Positions 1 to 7,377 are shown, counted from the stretch's first letter. The stretch is 12,256 bases of DNA from Cyanobacteria bacterium HKST-UBA02 (GCA_020431945.1 JAGQHH010000056.1:1-12256); one strand, 5' to 3'. The notes: generated by a model from the sequence alone, not told the origin. Numbers and translations: made by a program.

Positions 1-2846
1 TAGTCATAGTCACTTTCGAGGATGGTACCGACACCATCACCGCCCGCCCGCAGGTACTCGAGCGGGTCGCCAGGACCGAGCTTCCGGCGACGGTCCAGCC
101 GGTGCTCGAGCCTGACGTGGGCTCTCTGCGCGAGATTTACCGATATGCTCTGCACAGCAATTACTATTCCGCCGCCGGTCTAAGGGCGATTCAACAGTGG
201 GATCTGGAAAAGGTGCTTCTCCAGACCCCCGGTGTTGTCGGTGTGGTAAGCCAGGGCGGACCCACCCGGGCTTTCCATGTCGATATAGACCAGGACAAGG
301 CGAGAGCCAGAGATATCTCGCTGACCGAGATCTACGATGCCGTGGCGAGAGGCAATGCTACCTCCGGCGGTGGCTTTATCGAAAAGAGCGGGCAGGTCCT
401 GATGGTGCGCGAGCTGGGAGCGCTCAAGTCCCTGGAGGACCTGAGGAATATCGTCATCAGGTGTGATCGCAATGGCACGCCGATCAAGATAAGCGATGTA
501 GCCGAGGTGCGCAGAGGTTGCCTGGTCAGGCGGGGCCAGGTCGGCAAAGACGACGAGGACGACATCGTCGAGGGGATCGTTCTGCTGCGCCGGGGCGAAA
601 ACCCCACCCGGGTGCTGGATCATCTCTACCAGCGCCTTCCCATGATTGTCCACGCCCTGCCTGAAGGTGTCTTCCTCGAGACTATCTATGATCGGTCCGA
701 TTTAATCCGGCAAACCCTCAAAACAGTGGGCAAAAATGTCACCTGGGGGATAATTCTGGTAATCGGAGTATTATGCCTGTTTCTGGTAGACATTCCCCCG
801 GCCCTTCTAACAGCCTCGGTGCTTCCAATTGCGATTCTCATCGCTTTCATCTCTCTCAGCATCCTGGGGGTACCCACCAATCTCCTCAGCATAGGCGCCA
901 TCGACTTCGGAATCCTCGTCGATGGCGCCGTCGTGATGATCGAGAACATCCTCAGAAGACTTGCCCGGGACGGAAAGGACATGGGGATCACCGAGCGGAA
1001 CTACCTGGTGAGCGCAGCAGCAAGAGAAGTCGGAACGCCTATTGTTTTCGGCATTGCTGTTATCATCACGACTTTTCTGCCGATCTTCTCTTTCAGCGGT
1101 GTGGAAGGTAAGCTCTTTCGACCTCTGGCTCTCACCATGGTTTCCGCCCTTATAGGAGCAGCAATCGCCACTCTCACACTACTGCCGGTGCTCTGCTCTT
1201 TCCTTTTGACCAGACACAGGGTTGCCGACAGGCAGAGTCCGATCCTCTCTTTCTACAAGAGAATCTACAAGCCGGTGCTGGTGAAGGCTCTCGACCATCC
1301 TTATATGGCCATCTCGGCATCGCTTATTGTTTTCATCTCGAGCATAGGCATATTCCTCAATACCGGTCAGGAGTTCCTGCCACATCTGGAAGAAGGAAAT
1401 ATCTGGCTCCGGGCTACGCTCAAACCAAGCAGTGTGAGCCTGCCCGAGTCGACCAAGATAGCCGGAGAGATACGCAGCATTCTCAGGACCTTTCCCGAGG
1501 TGCGCTCGGTTCTCTCCCAGGTCGGTGGTCCCGATGACGGTACCGATCCTGCCCGCTTCTCCGATCAGGAGTACCTCGTGGATCTGAAACCGGCATCGCA
1601 GTGGCGTCATCGGTTCGGCGAGCGGAAGGACAAACTCATCGCCGAGATGAAAGATAAGCTCCAGGAGATTCCAGGCGTAAGCTATTACTTCACGCAATAC
1701 ATCCAGACGACCCTGGACGAAGCCCTCTCCGGGGTGCAGGGATCGCTGGTGGCAAAAATATCGGGTCCCGACCTGGCGGCGCTGGAATCCCTTGCCACCA
1801 GCGTCGGCCACATCATGCGCGGAACCCCGGGAATTGTCGATGTCATAGTCGATCCGCTTCTGGGCCAACCTCAATTTGCTATCGAAGTAGACAGGAAACA
1901 GGCTGCCCGTTACGGCATCAATGTCGAGGACGTCCAGTCCCTGGTCGAGATTGCCATCGGAGGCAAGTCGGCAACCCAATTCATCGACGGAGAAAGACGA
2001 TTCAACGTCATGGTCAGGCTCAGACATACGTACAGGGATACGAAAGATGCCATCGAGAACATTCTTATAGACACGCCATCCGGTCAGAAGATACCACTGT
2101 CCCAGGTGGCCTTCCTGAAAGAGTCCGTGGGCGCGACACAGATCTGGAGAGAGTCGGGCTTCAGAATGGCCACCATCCGGGCCAATGTCAGGGGCAGGGA
2201 TCTGGCCTCAGCGGTGGAGGACGCTCAGGAGCACGTCAGGCGGGACATACCGCTGCCCGAACATTACCAGATTCTCTGGAGCGGCGAGTTCGAACGCCAG
2301 AGAGAGGCATCGCAGCAACTTTCCGTGGTCCTGCCAATCACCCTGGTGGTGATCATCACCATTCTCTTTCTTTCATGCGGCACGGTCAAAGGCGCCCTGG
2401 TGATGTTCTCGGTGGTGCCTCTGGCATCAATCGGGGCCTTCGCGGCGCTATATATCACCGGGACATATTTTTCTATAGCAGCCGGGGTCGGTCTCATCGC
2501 TCTTTTCGGTGTCGCTGTCCAGAACGGCATTCTCATGGTCTTCTTCATCAATGAGCTGCGCCATGAGGGCATGAGTATCAGAGAGGCGGCCTACAACGGT
2601 GCCCTGACAAGAATGAGACCGGTGCTGATGACCGCCACGGTCGCTTCCCTCGGTCTGCTGCCGGCCGCCATCTCGAACGAGATCGGCTCTCAGACGCAAA
2701 AACCCTTCGCCATCGTCATCATCGGCGGTCTGATCTCGAGCACCATCCTCACCCTCATCGTCCTGCCCGCCCTCTACCAGCTGGTGGCGCCGGATCCAGG
2801 AAAACGCCGGCAATCCACCGGACTCCGATCGGAGGTCGACTCATGA
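1..2846 (+). CDS. Heavy-metal efflux RND pump, inner-membrane subunit (CzcA/CusA family), 5' partial
   Basis: This is the proton-driven inner-membrane subunit of a tripartite pump that exports metal cations from the periplasm or cytoplasm. The reading frame is open from base 3, and the codons before the first candidate start (GTG at 102) already encode family sequence (VIVTFEDGTD), so the gene begins upstream of the window. About 947 residues are present of the roughly 1030 usual for the family. The TM4 motif DFGILVDGAVVMIEN lies at about 904-948 and keeps the Asp, Asp(+6) and Glu(+13) relay of HME-RND pumps. Membrane clusters lie at about 740-1215, 1290-1360 and 2325-2800, separated by periplasmic porter and docking domains. 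By eye, the positions of the CusA metal-binding methionines are not Met here (LDEALSG, RYGINVED, DTPSGQKI), which argues against Cu/Ag and for Zn/Co/Ni/Cd-type substrates. The stop overlaps the adaptor start (ATGA). Family assignment is secure; the substrate is inferred. Confidence 0.95.
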   Translation, partial: VIVTFEDGTDTITARPQVLERVARTELPATVQPVLEPDVGSLREIYRYALHSNYYSAAGLRAIQQWDLEKVLLQTPGVVGVVSQGGPTRAFHVDIDQDKARARDISLTEIYDAVARGNATSGGGFIEKSGQVLMVRELGALKSLEDLRNIVIRCDRNGTPIKISDVAEVRRGCLVRRGQVGKDDEDDIVEGIVLLRRGENPTRVLDHLYQRLPMIVHALPEGVFLETIYDRSDLIRQTLKTVGKNVTWGIILVIGVLCLFLVDIPPALLTASVLPIAILIAFISLSILGVPTNLLSIGAIDFGILVDGAVVMIENILRRLARDGKDMGITERNYLVSAAAREVGTPIVFGIAVIITTFLPIFSFSGVEGKLFRPLALTMVSALIGAAIATLTLLPVLCSFLLTRHRVADRQSPILSFYKRIYKPVLVKALDHPYMAISASLIVFISSIGIFLNTGQEFLPHLEEGNIWLRATLKPSSVSLPESTKIAGEIRSILRTFPEVRSVLSQVGGPDDGTDPARFSDQEYLVDLKPASQWRHRFGERKDKLIAEMKDKLQEIPGVSYYFTQYIQTTLDEALSGVQGSLVAKISGPDLAALESLATSVGHIMRGTPGIVDVIVDPLLGQPQFAIEVDRKQAARYGINVEDVQSLVEIAIGGKSATQFIDGERRFNVMVRLRHTYRDTKDAIENILIDTPSGQKIPLSQVAFLKESVGATQIWRESGFRMATIRANVRGRDLASAVEDAQEHVRRDIPLPEHYQILWSGEFERQREASQQLSVVLPITLVVIITILFLSCGTVKGALVMFSVVPLASIGAFAALYITGTYFSIAAGVGLIALFGVAVQNGILMVFFINELRHEGMSIREAAYNGALTRMRPVLMTATVASLGLLPAAISNEIGSQTQKPFAIVIIGGLISSTILTLIVLPALYQLVAPDPGKRRQSTGLRSEVDS

Positions 2847-4072
2847 AATTCGGGCATTACCTGCTCCCGGTCATCGCGGGAGTCCTGCTCACCCTTTCAG
2901 CCTGCTCCCAGATGGAAGAGCCCAAGCGATACATACTGCCCGGCTCCTATTCGAAAGCCGTGCGTGTATCGGTCAACGACGAGCAGGAAAAAGAATTCGA
3001 GCTGTCCACCGCCACCACGAGCTATCGAATAGAGCCGGTGGAGATTCAGGCAGCCGGCGAGCTCGAGGTCAACCAGAACAAGACCGTTCCGGTGCTCTCC
3101 CTTATACCCGGCAATGTCGAAGATGTGAAATTCCAGCTCGGCAGCAAGGTGAGGACGGGTCAGTCTCTTGCCACCATTCGCAGTGACGAGATAGCCCAGC
3201 TCGAATGGAATCTGATCGCCGACCTGCAATCGCTGATCAAACAGGAGCAGCAGAATCTGGCGGACCGCGAGCTTGCAGAGAAAGTCTATGAGCGCAAGAA
3301 GGTCCTTTTCGAAGCAGGCATCAATCCCAAGGCCGAAGTGGAAAAAGCTGAGACCGAGCTCAAAAAGGTCAATGTCGAGCTCGACAACATCAAACGCCAG
3401 AGACAGTCAGCCATCGAGTCAACCAGAGAGAGACTGAAGCTCTTCGGTCTTCCGGCAAGCGAGCTCGAGCGCCTCCTCTCCTCCATGCAGGCAGAGAATC
3501 TATTCGATGTCACTTCCCCCAGCAGCGGAACGATCACCTGCAGAAACGTCAACCCGGGTCAAAGAATCAGCTCCTCCGAAAAGCTCTTCGAGGTCTCGGA
3601 CCTATCGAGCCTCTGGCTGATCGCCAATATATTCGAGAAGGACGCCCTCAAGATAAAAGTCGGCGAGGCCGCAAAAATTCTGTTCGACGCAATGCCTGGC
3701 AAAGAGTTCGATGGGGTGGTCGACTATATCGGACCGGAGCTGAACGAAGATACGAGGACGCTTCCGATTCGGGCCGAGATTCCCAATGCCAGCGGACTCC
3801 TCAGGCCAAAGATGTATGCCCGTATGACTATTCTCGTAGGCGAGAAAAATGCCCTGGTCATTCCATGCGGTGCTGTTCAAAAGGCCGGTGAGGAGAACGT
3901 AGTCTATCTCAAGATCGACAAGAATACTTTCGAGGAAAGGCATGTGAAGCTTGGAAGAGAATTCGAGGACTCCACTGTCGAAATCCTCAGGGGTCTCGAG
4001 CTCGGTGATCAGGTGGCCAGTCACGGCAGCCTGAGACTGAGAGGTCTGGTCATATTGCAGTCAGCCAACTAG
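2843..4072 (+). CDS. RND efflux periplasmic adaptor lipoprotein (CzcB/CusB family)
   Basis: This is the membrane-fusion subunit that links the RND pump to the outer-membrane channel. At 409 residues it is normal for the family. The N-terminus is a lipoprotein signal: a hydrophobic stretch ends in the lipobox LSAC with the lipidated cysteine at residue 21. A biotinyl/lipoyl-like half follows around residues 85-110, including the pattern GNVEDVKFQLGSKVRTGQSL. An alpha-helical hairpin rich in Glu, Lys and Arg spans about 115-205, the second lipoyl half and beta-barrel come after it (SPSSGTITCRNVNPGQ near 225-240), and a membrane-proximal domain ends the protein. The start has a strong ribosome-binding site, GGAGGT at 2831-2836, six bases before ATG. 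The four bases ATGA are shared with the pump stop, so the two are translationally coupled. No His- or Met-rich metal-binding tail is present. Confidence 0.95.
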   Translation: MKFGHYLLPVIAGVLLTLSACSQMEEPKRYILPGSYSKAVRVSVNDEQEKEFELSTATTSYRIEPVEIQAAGELEVNQNKTVPVLSLIPGNVEDVKFQLGSKVRTGQSLATIRSDEIAQLEWNLIADLQSLIKQEQQNLADRELAEKVYERKKVLFEAGINPKAEVEKAETELKKVNVELDNIKRQRQSAIESTRERLKLFGLPASELERLLSSMQAENLFDVTSPSSGTITCRNVNPGQRISSSEKLFEVSDLSSLWLIANIFEKDALKIKVGEAAKILFDAMPGKEFDGVVDYIGPELNEDTRTLPIRAEIPNASGLLRPKMYARMTILVGEKNALVIPCGAVQKAGEENVVYLKIDKNTFEERHVKLGREFEDSTVEILRGLELGDQVASHGSLRLRGLVILQSAN

Positions 4073-4083
4073 GAGAAACAGCT

Positions 4084-4395
4084 TTGAATCTGATTACCGC
4101 ACTGGTCTCGCCAATCCACATGGATCACCTCACTCGTGAGCTCAGAGCGAGCAGCATCTCTCTTTACTCTGTTTCGGATGTTCGCCTGCACGGACCCGAA
4201 AGCCGTCGTTTCAAGTCCGAGTATTCGGACAAGGTCAGGCTCGAGGTCCTGGTCGAGGACCATATGAATGACTGGGTCATAGAGCTTGTCGTAGATATCC
4301 TCAAGCGCGATCCGGGTTGCGACTATCTGGTCTACAGCCAGAGAATCGATACCATCGCCGCCAACTGCTCGGCAATGGACACGGAAAAAAGCTGA
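4084..4395 (+). CDS. Divergent PII-family signalling protein in a metal-efflux operon (PII-NG-like)
   Basis: This 103-residue protein has the PII/GlnB size and beta-alpha-beta fold pattern: MNLITALVSP as the first strand, YSVSDVR as the second, KVRLEVLVED as the third, then a helix with DWVIELVVDIL. The segment between the second and third strands is about eight residues shorter than in GlnB (residues 34-49), so the T-loop is reduced and there is no obvious counterpart of the modified Tyr51. The B-loop motif GDGKIF and the C-terminal RTGE of classic PII proteins are absent; residues 76-85 read DPGCDYLVYS. PII-like genes linked to heavy-metal RND operons have been described as a separate group (PII-NG), and this fits. 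A regulatory or metal-sensing role for the pump is inference. The TTG start is supported by AGGAG at 4071-4075, eight bases upstream, and by alignment of the N-terminus with PII. It follows the adaptor by 11 nt and precedes the channel gene by 1 nt. Confidence 0.8.
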   Translation: MNLITALVSPIHMDHLTRELRASSISLYSVSDVRLHGPESRRFKSEYSDKVRLEVLVEDHMNDWVIELVVDILKRDPGCDYLVYSQRIDTIAANCSAMDTEKS

Positions 4396-4396
4396 C

Positions 4397-5767
4397 ATGA
4401 ATCCGATCGGCAGAATCGCCATAATATCACTGGCGGTGCTGATTGCACCGGCCGTTCCGGGCTCCACGGCCATAGCCGCGTCGGGCCCGGTCAAGGGCTC
4501 AAAGGACCTGTCTGCCATACCACCTCTCAGACCGGCAATTGTCCCGTCCCTGTCGATAAAGCAGGCCATGGAGGAGACCCTGATGCGAAGTCCCAGGGCA
4601 ACCTCTATGAGACTGATGCTCGGAATAGCCAAATCGTCCAGGGTAAGAGCGACGGAGCTGCCCAATCCGACTGCTTTCATGGACAACGGCTATAGAGCCG
4701 AATTCACCTATCGCTATGGCTTTCTAGTACCGGTGGAGCCGGTCTGGAAGTTGGCCTTCCGGCTGCTGGCTGCAAAAAACGAAATCAAGCTGGCAGATCT
4801 CGAAATCGCCAAAGGCTTGTGGGCTCTTCGTGGCGATATAAGACGGGCTTATAATCAAGCCCTGGTCGATCAAGAACGCTTCTACACCATTAGCAGGCTC
4901 GTCGAGCTCTATAGAAGGGTGGTGAACACGGCTCAGAAAAGATTCGGTGCAGGAGAGGTGGCCAGGGTCGATGTTATGAGAGCCGAGCGTGCCCTCGCCG
5001 AAGCCGAGGTAGAGCTGGAGCTTGCCCGCAATTCTGCAGTGCAGGCAAGACAGGTAATGTCCGTGTTGATGGGCCGACCTTATGACTCGAGCTTCGAGTT
5101 ACCCAGGCTCAGACTGTTCAAGCTTACCGCCACCGCCATCGACTTCAGCCCGGACTATACGAAAAATGTCCCGGTTCTAAAAGATATGCTCGACAAGGCC
5201 AGTGCCAATCGTCTGGAACTGAAAATAGTGGCACAGGCGATCAAGACGAACGGCGCCAATCTCAAGGTCGCCTACGGCAATATCGCTCCCAATCCGGCCA
5301 TCGGTGTAGGCAGCTCGGTGGTCAACGGTCCGCCGCTCACCGCAGGCAGCGCCCCGCCTCTCCCCCAGAATATCTTCAGAGGCTATTTCTTCCAGACCTT
5401 CGTGGAGCTGCCGATTCTAAATGTGCAACAGGGAGACATCTCCATGTACAGAGCCAAGATCAGGCAGCTGCGAGCGGAGATGGAAACCCAGAAAAACATT
5501 GTGGAAAGCGAAGTTGTGCAGGCTCACCGGGAGCTTGTCAAACAGAGAGAGCGAATCAAGGGATTTCAGGACAAGCTAATTTCAAAAGCCCAGCAAATAG
5601 CTCTTCTTACCCAGAAAGGCTATGAGGTTGGTGAAATCGATCTGACATCGGTGCTGGTTACCCAGGAAAGTAACGTCCAGGTGCGAAACCGTTATCTCGA
5701 TGCTATATATGACTACGAAGTCGCCTTCACCAACCTGGAGCAGGCCATTGGCACCACCCTGGAATAA
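4397..5767 (+). CDS. TolC-family outer-membrane channel of the metal efflux system (CzcC/CusC type)
   Basis: This 456-residue protein is the outer-membrane exit duct of the pump. An N-terminal signal peptide (residues 1 to about 27, hydrophobic core IAIISLAVLIAPAVPG, cleavage likely after AIA) lacks a lipobox cysteine, unlike CusC itself, which is a lipoprotein. Two outer-membrane efflux repeats follow. The first contains the characteristic RFGAGEVARVDVMRAE stretch (residues about 180-200) and long helices rich in Glu, Arg and Ala. The second ends with the matching KGYEVGEIDLTSVLVTQES segment near 410-430. The ATG lies one base after the PII-like stop and has only a weak purine-rich site inside the previous gene, so translation probably depends on coupling. 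It is the last gene of the operon and converges with the small gene at 5791 across 23 nt. Confidence 0.93.
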   Translation: MNPIGRIAIISLAVLIAPAVPGSTAIAASGPVKGSKDLSAIPPLRPAIVPSLSIKQAMEETLMRSPRATSMRLMLGIAKSSRVRATELPNPTAFMDNGYRAEFTYRYGFLVPVEPVWKLAFRLLAAKNEIKLADLEIAKGLWALRGDIRRAYNQALVDQERFYTISRLVELYRRVVNTAQKRFGAGEVARVDVMRAERALAEAEVELELARNSAVQARQVMSVLMGRPYDSSFELPRLRLFKLTATAIDFSPDYTKNVPVLKDMLDKASANRLELKIVAQAIKTNGANLKVAYGNIAPNPAIGVGSSVVNGPPLTAGSAPPLPQNIFRGYFFQTFVELPILNVQQGDISMYRAKIRQLRAEMETQKNIVESEVVQAHRELVKQRERIKGFQDKLISKAQQIALLTQKGYEVGEIDLTSVLVTQESNVQVRNRYLDAIYDYEVAFTNLEQAIGTTLE

Positions 5768-5790
5768 AGTCCGCCTCTTGCCGAGTCGAG

Positions 5791-6012
5791 CTAGGTCTTC
5801 CGAAGCGGCGATGGCGCCTTGGTCGATTCGACGGCGGGCATATCCTTCCGATCTTCGTTGATCACTTCATCCAGGAAGTCGACAACGGCATAGCCCAGTT
5901 TTACTGACTCCTTGGCGGCACGGCGAAACATCTTCCTGCCGCCCGACAGCAAGAGCACGGCTGTTGCAAATCCCCACTTGCTTCTTGCGATCTCGAAAAA
6001 GTCTTCAAGCAT
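5791..6012 (-). CDS. Small hydrophobic/basic protein of unknown function, paralogue B
   Basis: This 73-residue protein is not confidently recognised; its layout recalls DUF5132-type small proteins, but that is a weak impression. It has a short acidic start (MLEDFFE), a brief hydrophobic segment (WGFATAVLLLS, residues 13-23), a cationic stretch (GGRKMFRRAAKES) that could lie along a membrane, a KLGYAVVDF helix and a charged tail. It is clearly paralogous to the gene at 6465-6728: 37 of 60 aligned residues are identical with one single-residue gap. The start is fixed by ribosome-binding site GAGGTG five bases upstream of ATG, in the same arrangement as in the paralogue. The stop codon of the upstream zinc-protein gene overlaps that site (TGAGGTG), so the pair is translationally coupled. 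Function unknown; membrane association is inferred. Confidence 0.75.
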   Translation of the reverse strand: MLEDFFEIARSKWGFATAVLLLSGGRKMFRRAAKESVKLGYAVVDFLDEVINEDRKDMPAVESTKAPSPLRKT

Positions 6013-6021
6013 CAGGGCACC

Positions 6022-6342
6022 TCAAAGATAAATCGATACCATACGCTTCAAGCGTTCGAACCGAAGCATGTTCACATCAATCTGATTCGCTCTGGATACG
6101 AGGTTCCTCGGCTCCTGCTTCAATCGGGAGAGCTTTTCCAGCGAGAACATCTCATGCCCGGCCCCGCACTCCCGGCAGGAAGTAGTGTCCAGGAGCCTCG
6201 GGATAATTCCGGTGCCTGTCGCTTCCATGACCGGATGCCTGACAGCCTCTCCACAGAGCGTGCAGACCCATGTCTCGACAAAATCAATCATGACTGGCCT
6301 CCCATCCGGTCCCTGACCGGCGGTAATTTGAATTGGAGCCAT
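6022..6342 (-). CDS. Small protein with two CxxC pairs, probable zinc-binding, unknown function
   Basis: This 106-residue protein is not a recognised family. Its clearest trait is two cysteine pairs, WVCTLCGE (C27, C30) and TSCRECGAGHEMF (C56, C59), spaced like a zinc ribbon; H36 and H63 are nearby. The C-terminal third is basic and helical and ends in RFERLKRMVSIYL. It could bind zinc structurally, bind nucleic acid or a partner protein, or respond to metals, but none of this is shown by the sequence. The ATG at 6342 has AGGA six bases upstream. The stop overlaps the ribosome-binding site of the next gene (start 6012). Upstream lies a 122-nt gap carrying one copy of a 45-bp element also found before the receiver gene at 7377. 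Its C-terminus resembles the mini-ORF at 6803-6859, which suggests it belongs to a duplicated gene pair. Confidence 0.72.
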   Translation of the reverse strand: MAPIQITAGQGPDGRPVMIDFVETWVCTLCGEAVRHPVMEATGTGIIPRLLDTTSCRECGAGHEMFSLEKLSRLKQEPRNLVSRANQIDVNMLRFERLKRMVSIYL

Positions 6343-6411
6343 TTACCGTCCTGATGGCTTCCACCGGTCCTCGCATGGTTCCATCTTCATCTTGCCTGCC
6401 CGCCCTCAAAT

Positions 6412-6456
6412 GCGCTACCAGGAATTTGTGACAAGGGTGTCAGGAAAATCCTGATT
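6412..6456 (-). promoter_or_regulatory. Conserved 45-bp upstream element, copy before the zinc-protein gene
   Basis: Read on the - strand, this block aligns without gaps to 7433-7477 at 34 of 45 positions. Conserved cores are ATCAGGATTT, CCTGACA and AATTCCTGG. It contains the dyad TCAGG-N5-CCTGA and ends about 70 nt before the ATG at 6342. It is non-coding, so the conservation points to a regulator site and/or promoter. CTGACA resembles a -35 box, but no good -10 follows; CTGG is only a faint sigma-54 -24 match. Confidence 0.6.
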
Positions 6457-6463
6457 TTCCTGA
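6440..6463. repeat. Perfect inverted repeat (10-bp arms, 4-bp spacer)
   Basis: TCAGGAAAAT at 6440-6449 and ATTTTCCTGA at 6454-6463 are exact reverse complements around the spacer CCTG. The repeat starts one base beyond the stop of the small gene ending at 6465 and overlaps the 45-bp element. There is no T-run on either side, so it is more likely an operator dyad, or a processing/attenuation hairpin, than a Rho-independent terminator. Confidence 0.6.
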
Positions 6464-6464
6464 T

Positions 6465-6728
6465 CTAAACAGATTCGGTGATCACCGCAGGAACCTTTCT
6501 GGCTTTCGGTGCATCCCGGCCATCGCCTTCTTTCTCGCACGCAAGCGCCGGTGTCGTTTCCCGGGCTTCAGAGACGATTTCTCCACAGAAATCAGAAACA
6601 GAATAGCCGAGTTTAATCGATTCTTTCACGGCACGTCTGATCAGCTTTCTGCCTCCCGGCAGAAGCAGGAGCACCGCAGCAGCGATGCCCCACCGTCCCG
6701 TCGCTACCTCAAACAGATCTTCAAGCAT
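6465..6728 (-). CDS. Small hydrophobic/basic protein of unknown function, paralogue A
   Basis: This 87-residue protein is paralogous to the one at 5791-6012 through its first 60 residues (MLEDLFE, WGIAAAVLLL, GGRK, KESIKLGY all shared or nearly so). The tail after that is longer, charged and unrelated. I chose ATG at 6728 rather than GTG at 6737 for two reasons: MLED aligns exactly with the paralogue's start, and both genes have GAGGTG five or six bases before this ATG. It lies 74 nt after the mini-ORF that follows the receiver gene. A perfect inverted repeat begins just beyond its stop. The short apolar segment followed by Arg/Lys-rich helix suggests a membrane-surface protein, but the function is unknown. 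Confidence 0.75.
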   Translation of the reverse strand: MLEDLFEVATGRWGIAAAVLLLLPGGRKLIRRAVKESIKLGYSVSDFCGEIVSEARETTPALACEKEGDGRDAPKARKVPAVITESV

Positions 6729-6802
6729 ACACGGCACCTCGCGTATTGTGGCAAAACGATCTTTTCACAGTCTCCGGGTTGCAACATCATCCCAAATGCG
6801 GA

Positions 6803-6859
6803 TCACAGGTAAAGAGAGGCAAGCCGCTTCAAACGCCAGCACCGGACACGGTTATTCAT
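6803..6859 (-). pseudogene. 18-codon mini-ORF, likely remnant of a zinc-protein gene C-terminus
   Basis: A short frame of 18 residues (MNNRVRCWRLKRLASLYL) starts in an ATGA overlap with the receiver gene stop. Its last codons match the end of the zinc protein at 6022-6342: RCWRLKRLASLYL against RFERLKRMVSIYL, both ending in TGA at the same point. It also sits upstream of a small hydrophobic protein, just as the zinc-protein gene does. The simplest reading is that an ancestral pair (zinc protein plus small protein) was duplicated and most of this copy's zinc gene was lost. Alternatively it is a real coupled leader peptide. The match is short, so this is tentative. Confidence 0.4.
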
Positions 6860-7377
6860 GCCTTTTCTCTCCTCCGGTTGTCTCTTTTCCCGACCAGGCA
6901 TCGAAAATCATTCCCCAGTCTCGGATCCAACCAGTTTTCGCCTTTCGCTACAGTTCTTATGGCTTCCACCAGGACGCCGGGGGGAGCATTCTTCAGACAG
7001 TAGCCGTCAGCACCGGCACGGGCCGCGGCTATAAGAGTCTCCCTGCTGAAATCGGACGTGAACATCAGTATCCGAATTTCTGGTAGTTTCCTCCGCAGAA
7101 ACTCCGTGAGGGTAATCCCGCTTCCATCAGGAAGCTCCACATCCATAAGGACCACAGCTGGTCTCTTGCGAACGATTGCTCTGGCAGCGTCCTTACAGAG
7201 ATCGGATTCTCCGATTATCCATATGTCCGAATGCCGCTCAAGTATCAATGAGACAGCCACCCTGAGCAGCCTCTGATCCTCGACCATGAAAAGCTGAATC
7301 CTTTCGGTAGCCTGCACCGGCACCGACCCGGAAAAGGTCCGGTGTGTGTCGGCGTCCAACCGAAGGTCGGGTTTCAT
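6856..7377 (-). CDS. Receiver-only response regulator (NarL-type REC, no output domain)
   Basis: This 173-residue protein has one phosphoacceptor domain of the NarL/FixJ type at about residues 27-146. Visible active-site residues are the acidic pair E33/D34 in FMVEDQ, phosphoacceptor D79 in VVLMDVELPDGSG, T107 in MFTSD and K129 in YCLKNA. The LuxR-type helix-turn-helix normal for this family is missing: after WLDPRLG the protein ends within 18 residues in an Arg/Lys-rich tail (KRDNRRREKA). No HTH was seen in the bases just downstream in any frame, so this is not a simple recent frameshift. The ATG at 7377 has GAGGA nine bases upstream. A longer form from GTG at 7482 would run through the conserved 45-bp element, so it is rejected. 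It may be a phosphate sink or act by protein contact, perhaps with the kinase encoded divergently at 7832; that is inference. Confidence 0.82.
   Translation of the reverse strand: MKPDLRLDADTHRTFSGSVPVQATERIQLFMVEDQRLLRVAVSLILERHSDIWIIGESDLCKDAARAIVRKRPAVVLMDVELPDGSGITLTEFLRRKLPEIRILMFTSDFSRETLIAAARAGADGYCLKNAPPGVLVEAIRTVAKGENWLDPRLGNDFRCLVGKRDNRRREKA

Noticed and set aside
1179..2027. 282-residue open frame on the - strand inside the first pump
   Set aside because: It is antisense to conserved RND sequence; no ribosome-binding site or domain seen.
4069..4686. 205-residue open frame on the - strand across the PII-like gene and channel start
   Set aside because: It is antisense to two genes with clear family matches and good starts; its translation shows no recognisable domain.
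1..5767. Assigning the first operon as a copper/silver cus system
   Set aside because: The methionine triad of CusA is not visible and no CusF-like or copper-sensor gene is present, so gene symbols were left blank.
6412..6456. Sigma-54 promoter inside the 45-bp element
   Set aside because: CTGG is conserved, but neither copy has a full TGGCAC-N5-TTGC pattern at the right spacing, and no sigma-54 activator gene is in the window.
6440..6463. Rho-independent terminator after the small gene at 6465
   Set aside because: The stem is perfect but AT-rich at its base-pairing centre and not followed by a T-run on either strand; it also overlaps a conserved upstream element.
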